A stretch of DNA of 11,419 nucleotides, taken from positions 1 through 11,419 of the forward strand of contig JAJBTP010000627.1 of the NCBI GenBank assembly GCA_020860805.1, written 5' to 3'. Shown here one piece after another: positions 7,104-11,419 of this stretch (position 1 is its first letter; each line of letters opens with the position of its first letter). The notes under the pieces are model-generated. The model worked only from the letters and a program-made list of their open reading frames with translations, searched no databases and was not told the origin of the DNA. Source of the DNA: Tannerellaceae bacterium. GTDB lineage: Bacteria > Bacteroidota > Bacteroidia > Bacteroidales > Tannerellaceae. A program made the translations under genes and the position numbers.

Positions 7104-9558
7104 TATTCGTAAAATAGCTGCTATTTTAGGCTTGCATAATCAATCTTTTAAAGACGATACAATTAGTGTCTTACTTACTGATAGCCGGCGCGTGTCTAAT
7201 CCTTCTGAAAGTTTGTTTTTTGCTATTGCTACCAGAACAAATGATGGGCATAAGTTTATACCTGAACTGTACCGGCTCAGAGTACGTAATTTTGTAGTTA
7301 ATGAAAGTTTTACAGGGATGGATTCTATGCCGGATGCTAATTTTCTGGTTGTAAAGGATACCTTACGTGCACTTCAGCGGGTGGCAGCTTATCATCGTAA
7401 ACGTTTTCATATTCCTGTGATTGGTATTACCGGAAGTAATGGAAAGACTATTGTAAAAGAGTTTCTTTATCAATTGCTTCATACGGATTTTGCGATTGTT
7501 CGTTCACCCCGCAGTTATAATTCCCAGATAGGAGTACCTTTATCTGTCTGGCAGATGAATGAAAAACATACGCTGGGTATTTTTGAAGCAGGGATTTCCC
7601 AGCCTGACGAAATGGAATATCTTCAACCTGTTATAGCACCTACAGTAGGTATTTTTACCTCAATAGGTGAAGCGCACCAGGAAAACTTTTTTTCTATCAA
7701 TGAAAAATGTCTGGAAAAGTTACAACTTTTTAAAGATTGTGAGGCCATCATTTATGATGCAGATGATATTATTATCAGTAATAATGTTGAAGCTTCCTGT
7801 CTTTCGCATAAATCGATAGCCTGGAGCCGGACAGATTCAGATGCACCTTTATATATAGACTCTATCTCTAAAAAAGAAAATCATACGGTTATTACCTGCA
7901 CTATGCTGGGACTTACCCGTAAATATACCATTCCTTTTACGGATGATGCTTCTATAGAAAATATTATTCATTGTCTTGCTTTAATGCTTTATTTAAAGCC
8001 AACCAGTGTTAATAATACAGAGAAATTTGCGATGCTTGAGCCTGTAGATATGCGATTAGACATAAAGGAGGGAATTAATAACTGTATTGTGATAAATGAT
8101 ATCTATAATTCAGATATTAACTCACTGGATATTGCTTTAGATTTTCTACGAAGCAGAGCTGTAGATCGTACGATGAAAAGGACGCTTATTCTATCTGATA
8201 TTCTTCAGTCGGGAGCTTTACCCCGTTCTCTATATAAAAAGGTGGCAGATATGGCCCGTCGTAAAGAGGTTGACCGGATTATCGGTATTGGACGTGATTT
8301 GTGCCAACAAGCTTCTTTATTTTTGATGGAAAGTGAGTTTTACACAACTACAGAAGAGTTCTTGAAAAAGGATTTGAGCTATGTATTTAACAATGAACTA
8401 ATTTTACTGAAAGGTTCCCGCCATTTTCATTTTGAATGTATCAGTGAGCGTTTGGAAAAGAAAATGCATGAGACTGTATTGGAAGTTAATCTGGATGCCG
8501 TAGTACATAATCTGAACTATTTCCGTTCTTTGTTAAAACCGGAGACACGGGTTATTTGCATGGTTAAGGCTTCCGGTTATGGAGCCGGTTCCTATGAACT
8601 TGCTAAAACGTTACAGGAACATAGGGTGGACTATCTTGCGGTAGCGGTAGCTGATGAAGGTATGGAGCTTAGAAAGCAGGGTATTTCTATTCCTATTATT
8701 GTAATGAATCCGGAATTTGCAAGTTTTAATATGTTACTGGAGAATCAGCTTGAACCTGAAGTGTACAGTTTTCGTTTATTGGATGCTTTACTTCATGAAG
8801 TAAAACGTAGAGGAATTACCAATTATCCGATACATATTAAGATTGACACCGGAATGCACCGTTTGGGTTTTACGCCGGAAGATGTACCAGCTATTGCTGA
8901 ACGTTTACAGGGGCGGGGAGGTTTAACGGTCCGTTCGGTTTTTTCACATCTTGCAGGTAGTGATGAAGTTATATTTGACGATTTTACCGAAGAACAATAC
9001 ACTAAATTTATTAGAGCTGCTAATCAGTTGGAAGAGAAACTGGATTATAAAATTCAAAAACATATTCTTAATTCAGCGGGTATTGAAAGATTTTCTCAAT
9101 ATCAGTTGGATATGGTTCGTCTGGGAATTGGCTTATATGGTATTAGCTGTAAAGATAAGGAACAATTGAAGCGTGTATCCACTTTGAAAACAATTATTCT
9201 GCAAATACAGGAGGTTCCTGCCGGAGAATCCGTTGGATATAGTCGTAAAACATTTGTGAGCCGGGATTCCAGAATTGCCGTTTTACCGATAGGATATGCA
9301 GATGGTTTAAACCGTCATTTAAGTAATGGGGTGGGGGAAGTTGTGATTAACGGTACCCGTTGTCCATTTGTAGGTAATATTTGTATGGATATCTGTATGG
9401 TGGATATAACAGATATTGAAGCAAATGAAGGAGATCCTGTTATTATTTTTGGTGAAGATTTACCTGTTTGGGAAATGGCAGAAAAACTGGATACTATTCC
9501 TTATGAAATACTGACTACTATTTCAACTCGTGTAAAGCGTATTTACTATAGAGAGTAA
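7093..9558 (+). CDS. murF-alr: Bifunctional MurF (UDP-MurNAc-tripeptide:D-Ala-D-Ala ligase) / alanine racemase
   Basis: A fused cytoplasmic cell-wall enzyme of 821 residues, an arrangement typical of Bacteroidetes. Residues 1-455 are the MurF ligase, which adds D-Ala-D-Ala to UDP-MurNAc-tripeptide. The P-loop GITGSNGKT is at 111-119 (Lys118), followed by RSPRSYNSQIGVPL, SIGEAHQENF, and NDIYNSD at 335-341, which replaces the usual D-x-YNANP. Residues 458-821 are a fold-type III PLP alanine racemase that makes D-Ala. Lys492 (MVKASGYG) forms the Schiff base and Tyr716 (SVGYSRKT) is the opposing catalytic base. DTGMHRLGF, NSAGIERF, RLGIGLYG, GYADG and CMDICMVD are all present. Both halves look active. 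The start overlaps the GSCFA stop by 11 nt. A separate Ddl ligase, not in the window, would be needed to join two D-Ala. Confidence 0.95.
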   Translation: MEYNIRKIAAILGLHNQSFKDDTISVLLTDSRRVSNPSESLFFAIATRTNDGHKFIPELYRLRVRNFVVNESFTGMDSMPDANFLVVKDTLRALQRVAAYHRKRFHIPVIGITGSNGKTIVKEFLYQLLHTDFAIVRSPRSYNSQIGVPLSVWQMNEKHTLGIFEAGISQPDEMEYLQPVIAPTVGIFTSIGEAHQENFFSINEKCLEKLQLFKDCEAIIYDADDIIISNNVEASCLSHKSIAWSRTDSDAPLYIDSISKKENHTVITCTMLGLTRKYTIPFTDDASIENIIHCLALMLYLKPTSVNNTEKFAMLEPVDMRLDIKEGINNCIVINDIYNSDINSLDIALDFLRSRAVDRTMKRTLILSDILQSGALPRSLYKKVADMARRKEVDRIIGIGRDLCQQASLFLMESEFYTTTEEFLKKDLSYVFNNELILLKGSRHFHFECISERLEKKMHETVLEVNLDAVVHNLNYFRSLLKPETRVICMVKASGYGAGSYELAKTLQEHRVDYLAVAVADEGMELRKQGISIPIIVMNPEFASFNMLLENQLEPEVYSFRLLDALLHEVKRRGITNYPIHIKIDTGMHRLGFTPEDVPAIAERLQGRGGLTVRSVFSHLAGSDEVIFDDFTEEQYTKFIRAANQLEEKLDYKIQKHILNSAGIERFSQYQLDMVRLGIGLYGISCKDKEQLKRVSTLKTIILQIQEVPAGESVGYSRKTFVSRDSRIAVLPIGYADGLNRHLSNGVGEVVINGTRCPFVGNICMDICMVDITDIEANEGDPVIIFGEDLPVWEMAEKLDTIPYEILTTISTRVKRIYYRE

Positions 9559-9580
9559 GAGACGCTGTAAAAGTTAACAA

Positions 9581-9612
9581 GTTGTATATATTGCATGTAA
9601 TGCTTACTTTTG
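9581..9612 (+). promoter_or_regulatory. Bacteroidetes-type promoter for fabI
   Basis: TACTTTTG at 9605-9612 fits the Bacteroidetes -7 consensus TAnnTTTG exactly, and GTTG at 9581-9584 is a three-of-four match to the -33 TTTG element with a 20-nt spacer. Transcription would begin around 9616-9620, giving a leader of about 20 nt before the fabI ATG at 9637. It sits in the only clear gap after the upstream gene run, so fabI probably has its own promoter. This is consensus matching only. Confidence 0.6.
9593..9603. promoter_or_regulatory. Short palindrome between the fabI -33 and -7 elements (possible operator)
   Basis: GCAT-GTA-ATGC is a perfect 4+4 inverted repeat with a 3-nt centre, directly abutting the -7 box. 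Its position suits repressor binding, but it is short enough to be chance and I cannot link it to a known regulator. Confidence 0.2.
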
Positions 9613-9636
9613 TGCCGAAATAATTAATGAATAAGT

Positions 9637-10494
9637 ATGAGTCATAATTTATTGAAAGGTAAAAGAGGTGTTATTTTCGGAGCATTAAATGACATGTCAA
9701 TTGCCTGGAAGGTAGCTGAAAAAGCTGTAGAGGAAGGTGCAATTATTACATTGAGTAACACACCCATGGCGATTCGTATGGGGGAAGTAGATGCGTTAGG
9801 TAAGAAACTGAATGCGCAGATTATTCCTGCCGATGCTACCAATGTAGAAGACCTGGAAAACGTTTTCAAACAGTCTGTTGAAATATTAGGTGGTAAGATT
9901 GATTTTGTATTGCACTCTATAGGTATGAGTCCAAATGTGCGTAAGAAGCGTACCTATGATGATTTGGATTATGGAATGTTGGAAAAAACTCTTGATATTT
10001 CAGCTGTTTCTTTCCATAAAATGTTACAGGTCGCTAAAAAACAGGATGCAATAGCTGAATGCGGTTCTGTAGTTGCGTTAAGTTATGTAGCAGCACAACG
10101 TACTTTTTTTGGCTATAATGACATGGCAGATGCAAAAAGTTTGCTGGAGTCTATTGCCAGAAGTTTTGGTTATATTTATGGCCGTGAAAAAGGGGTACGT
10201 ATCAATACTATTTCACAATCTCCAACTCCTACGACTGCAGGTAGTGGTGTAAAAGGAATGGATAACCTGTTGGATTTTTCAAATAAAATGAGTCCTCTGG
10301 GAAATGCAAGTGCTAAAGAATGTGCCGACTATTGTATTACCTTATTTTCCGATTTAACCCGTAAAGTTACTATGCAGAATTTATTCCATGATGGTGGTTT
10401 TTCCAGTATGGGTATGAGCCTTCGTGCAATGAATCAGTATAGTAAAGGCCTGGAAGAATATACGGATGAAAGTGGTAATATAATTTACGGATAA
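9637..10494 (+). CDS. fabI: Enoyl-[acyl-carrier-protein] reductase (NADH), FabI
   Basis: Performs the last reduction in each round of type II fatty-acid elongation, converting trans-2-enoyl-ACP to acyl-ACP with NAD(P)H, in the cytosol as a tetramer. The 285-residue short-chain dehydrogenase carries the FabI-type nucleotide motif GALNDMSIAWKVA (residues 15-27), the LHSIGMSPN strand and loop, and the catalytic set Tyr150, Tyr160 and Lys167 (FFGYNDMADAK). These sit exactly four residues later than Tyr146/Tyr156/Lys163 of E. coli FabI. The flexible substrate loop (SQSPTPTTAGSGVKGMD) and C-terminal HDGGFSSMGMS are intact. It has its own promoter-like sequence and a short leader. The start at 9637 gives the usual N-terminus MSHNLLKGKRG; an ATG ten bases earlier opens only a six-codon frame. 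A susceptible, triclosan-type FabI is expected from the family. Confidence 0.97.
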   Translation: MSHNLLKGKRGVIFGALNDMSIAWKVAEKAVEEGAIITLSNTPMAIRMGEVDALGKKLNAQIIPADATNVEDLENVFKQSVEILGGKIDFVLHSIGMSPNVRKKRTYDDLDYGMLEKTLDISAVSFHKMLQVAKKQDAIAECGSVVALSYVAAQRTFFGYNDMADAKSLLESIARSFGYIYGREKGVRINTISQSPTPTTAGSGVKGMDNLLDFSNKMSPLGNASAKECADYCITLFSDLTRKVTMQNLFHDGGFSSMGMSLRAMNQYSKGLEEYTDESGNIIYG

Positions 10495-10563
10495 AATATA
10501 CCAACTAATATATCTGGTTGACAGTTGACAGAGTGTGGTTGACAGTTGGGCAAACTATAGGAA

Positions 10564-10594
10564 AACAATAATTGTTATCTATAAAATCTATAAA
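10564..10594. repeat. Palindrome and tandem repeat in the core of the inverted-repeat element
   Basis: AACAAT-A-ATTGTT (10564-10576) is a perfect 6+6 inverted repeat with a single central base. It is followed one base later by two copies of TCTATAAA at 10578-10585 and 10587-10594 with a 9-nt period. The first could be a protein-binding site or a small hairpin. AT-richness makes chance occurrence fairly likely. Confidence 0.35.
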
Positions 10595-10626
10595 CAGAGA
10601 GCCAGGCTATGCTAATCTGTGACTCT

Positions 10627-10634
10627 TGTATTTG
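10627..10634 (+). promoter_or_regulatory. Weak candidate -7 element for the yciO-like gene
   Basis: TGTATTTG matches the Bacteroidetes TAnnTTTG box at all but the second base and lies about 35 nt before the ATG at 10669. It sits at the inner edge of the right arm of the inverted repeat. I see no convincing -33 partner, so this is a tentative call. Confidence 0.2.
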
Positions 10635-10668
10635 TCGGTTATAACTTGTCAATTGTCAATTAAAAAAT

Positions 10669-11277
10669 ATGTTAGTCAAAATTTATCCACAGAATCCTAA
10701 TCAAAAAGAAATTGATAGGGTGGTAGATGTTCTGAGAGAAGGAGGTTTGGTTATTTATCCTACAGATACGGTCTACGCTATGGGATGTGACGCTCTGAAT
10801 GTCAGAGCAGTTGAGAAAATCTGTCAAATGAAAGGGATTAATCCCCAGAAAAGTAACCTGTCTATTATCTGTTATGACCTGTCCAATCTGAGTGAATATG
10901 CCAAAGTAAATAATGCGGCATTTAAACTAATGAGAAGGTATTTACCTGGACCTTATACTTTTATATTACCAACCAGTAGTGAACTTCCTAAAATATATAA
11001 GAAGAGGAAAGAAGTTGGAATCCGGGTTCCGGATAATAGTATTATTCGTGAAATTGTGAAAGAACTGGGAAATCCTATTTTGACAACTTCTTTACGTAAT
11101 GAAGATGAATATATCGAATATACTACAGATCCGGAGCTAATTTATGAGAGATATGAACATCAGGTGGATTTAGTTATAGATGGAGGTTATGGAGGAACAG
11201 AGCCATCAACAGTTGTGGATTGTACGACCGATGAATTTCAAATCATACGGCAGGGAAAAGGAGAGATTGTATTTTAA
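10669..11277 (+). CDS. yciO: YciO-type YrdC/Sua5 family protein (putative threonylcarbamoyl-AMP synthase)
   Basis: A 202-residue single YrdC-domain protein. TsaC/Sua5 members condense threonine, bicarbonate and ATP into threonylcarbamoyl-AMP for tRNA t6A37 synthesis. This sequence is closest in layout and length to E. coli YciO (about 206 residues), a branch whose cellular role is less certain. Visible blocks are VIYPTDTVYAMGCD (residues 28-41), QKSNLSIICYDLSNLSEYA, RYLPGPYTFILP, VGIRVPDN, NPILTTSLRNEDE, DLVIDGGYGG and EPSTVVDCT. The YGLG step normally found after PTDTV reads YAMG here (Ala37). There is no C-terminal Sua5 domain. The start at 10669 follows an A-rich stretch with no Shine-Dalgarno, and lies 7 nt after the inverted-repeat element. 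The next gene begins 27 nt downstream. Confidence 0.85.
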   Translation: MLVKIYPQNPNQKEIDRVVDVLREGGLVIYPTDTVYAMGCDALNVRAVEKICQMKGINPQKSNLSIICYDLSNLSEYAKVNNAAFKLMRRYLPGPYTFILPTSSELPKIYKKRKEVGIRVPDNSIIREIVKELGNPILTTSLRNEDEYIEYTTDPELIYERYEHQVDLVIDGGYGGTEPSTVVDCTTDEFQIIRQGKGEIVF

Positions 11278-11304
11278 TAGTATGAACAAACTATACTTAT
11301 TTTA

Positions 11305-11419
11305 ATGGAAGAACATATAATAGATGAACAATTACCTAAATTCGATATTCCCGGAGATTTTATAGCCGGAGATTTCATTACAAAAGAAATACATGATATT
11401 TACAAAGCGTCCCCTTGTA
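11305..11419 (+). CDS. 5' end of an unidentified gene, truncated by the window edge
   Basis: An ATG 27 nt after the yciO-like stop opens a frame of 38 codons that is still open at the last base. It begins MEEHIIDEQLPKFDIPGDFI and continues AGDFITKEIHDIYKASPC. It is acidic and hydrophilic, with no signal peptide or membrane segment in view, and contains a near-repeat GDFIAGDFI. I do not recognise the family. The spacing and shared strand suggest co-transcription with the yciO-like gene. An earlier ATG at 11282 in a different frame gives only seven codons. That it is a gene is probable rather than certain. Confidence 0.5.
   Translation, partial: MEEHIIDEQLPKFDIPGDFIAGDFITKEIHDIYKASPC

Larger units (their letters stand above)
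10516..10661 (+). repeat. 146-bp inverted-repeat element with 30-nt arms built of TTGACAR heptads
   Basis: This fills most of the 174-bp gap between fabI and the yciO-like gene. The left arm (10516-10545) reads in 7-nt steps: TTGACAG at 10518, TTGACAG at 10525, a 7-nt divergent unit, then TTGACAG at 10539. The right arm (10632-10661), read on the opposite strand, has the same plan: TTGACAA, TTGACAA, a divergent 7-nt unit, CCGACAA. Aligned over 30 positions, 18 are Watson-Crick pairs, 10 would be G.U pairs in a + strand transcript, and 2 are mismatches. The 86-nt core holds a further palindrome and a direct repeat. No transposase or clear target-site duplication is seen. It could be a MITE-like or extragenic repeat, or a structured leader for the downstream gene, which starts 7 nt later. 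Confidence 0.7.

Noticed and set aside
8095..8115. MurF motif NDIYNSD instead of DDxYNANP
   Set aside because: The residue before YN is variable, and NDxYNSD-type motifs are usual in the Bacteroidetes MurF-Alr fusion.
8566..8583. Alr PLP-lysine motif reading KASGYG rather than the textbook KANAYG
   Set aside because: The Lys, Tyr and Gly are present and Bacteroidetes racemases vary at these two positions (for example Ser or Gly in place of Ala), so it is probably normal.
8951..9169. Alternative + strand frame inside the racemase domain
   Set aside because: It overlaps conserved Alr motifs in the main frame and its translation is low-complexity with no recognisable domain.
10516..10668. Inverted repeat as an intrinsic terminator for fabI
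   Set aside because: The arms are 86 nt apart and no U-tract follows the right arm; the sequence runs directly into the next start codon.

Overview
The window looks like chromosomal DNA from a member of the order Bacteroidales. The evidence is a prolyl tripeptidyl peptidase close to that of Porphyromonas, a single-chain MurF-Alr fusion, a GSCFA-domain protein, a Bacteroides-like FabI, weak or absent Shine-Dalgarno sequences, and a TAnnTTTG-type -7 promoter element before fabI. All recognisable genes are on the + strand. I see no rRNA, tRNA, CRISPR array, integrase or transposase. I cannot name a genus from sequence alone.

Region 1 (1-975) holds the methyltransferase half of an RlmL-type 23S rRNA guanine-N2 methyltransferase. 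It appears broken: there is a stop codon just upstream of the conserved GESLHKR segment, a frameshift near 686-699, and an in-frame stop at 859-861 within a basic C-terminal tail that is still readable in another frame. The tail ends 11 nt inside the next gene.

Region 2 (965-7103) is a tight unidirectional run. It contains a secreted S9 prolyl tripeptidyl peptidase (ptpA-like, with an unusual Gly-to-Arg change next to the nucleophile), purD for purine synthesis, an unrecognised polytopic membrane protein, a small DedA/VTT membrane protein carrying a tandem duplication of its N-terminal hairpin, and a GSCFA protein. Region 3 (7093-9558) is the fused MurF-Alr enzyme for D-alanine and peptidoglycan precursor synthesis. 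Starts and stops from the membrane protein to MurF-Alr overlap by 10-31 nt, so these four genes are probably translationally coupled.

Region 4 begins with a 78-bp gap carrying a credible Bacteroidetes promoter for fabI (9637-10494). A 174-bp gap follows. Most of it is one 146-bp inverted-repeat element (10516-10661) whose 30-nt arms are built of TTGACAR heptads. It ends 7 nt before a YciO-type member of the YrdC/Sua5 family (10669-11277). A further gene starts at 11305 and runs off the window.

Most of the content is housekeeping: rRNA modification, purines, cell wall, fatty acids, and possibly tRNA t6A or a related carbamoylation reaction. The unusual items are the heptad inverted repeat, the partially duplicated DedA protein, the decaying rlmL, and the active-site-adjacent change in the peptidase. 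I found no convincing new defence or mobile system.
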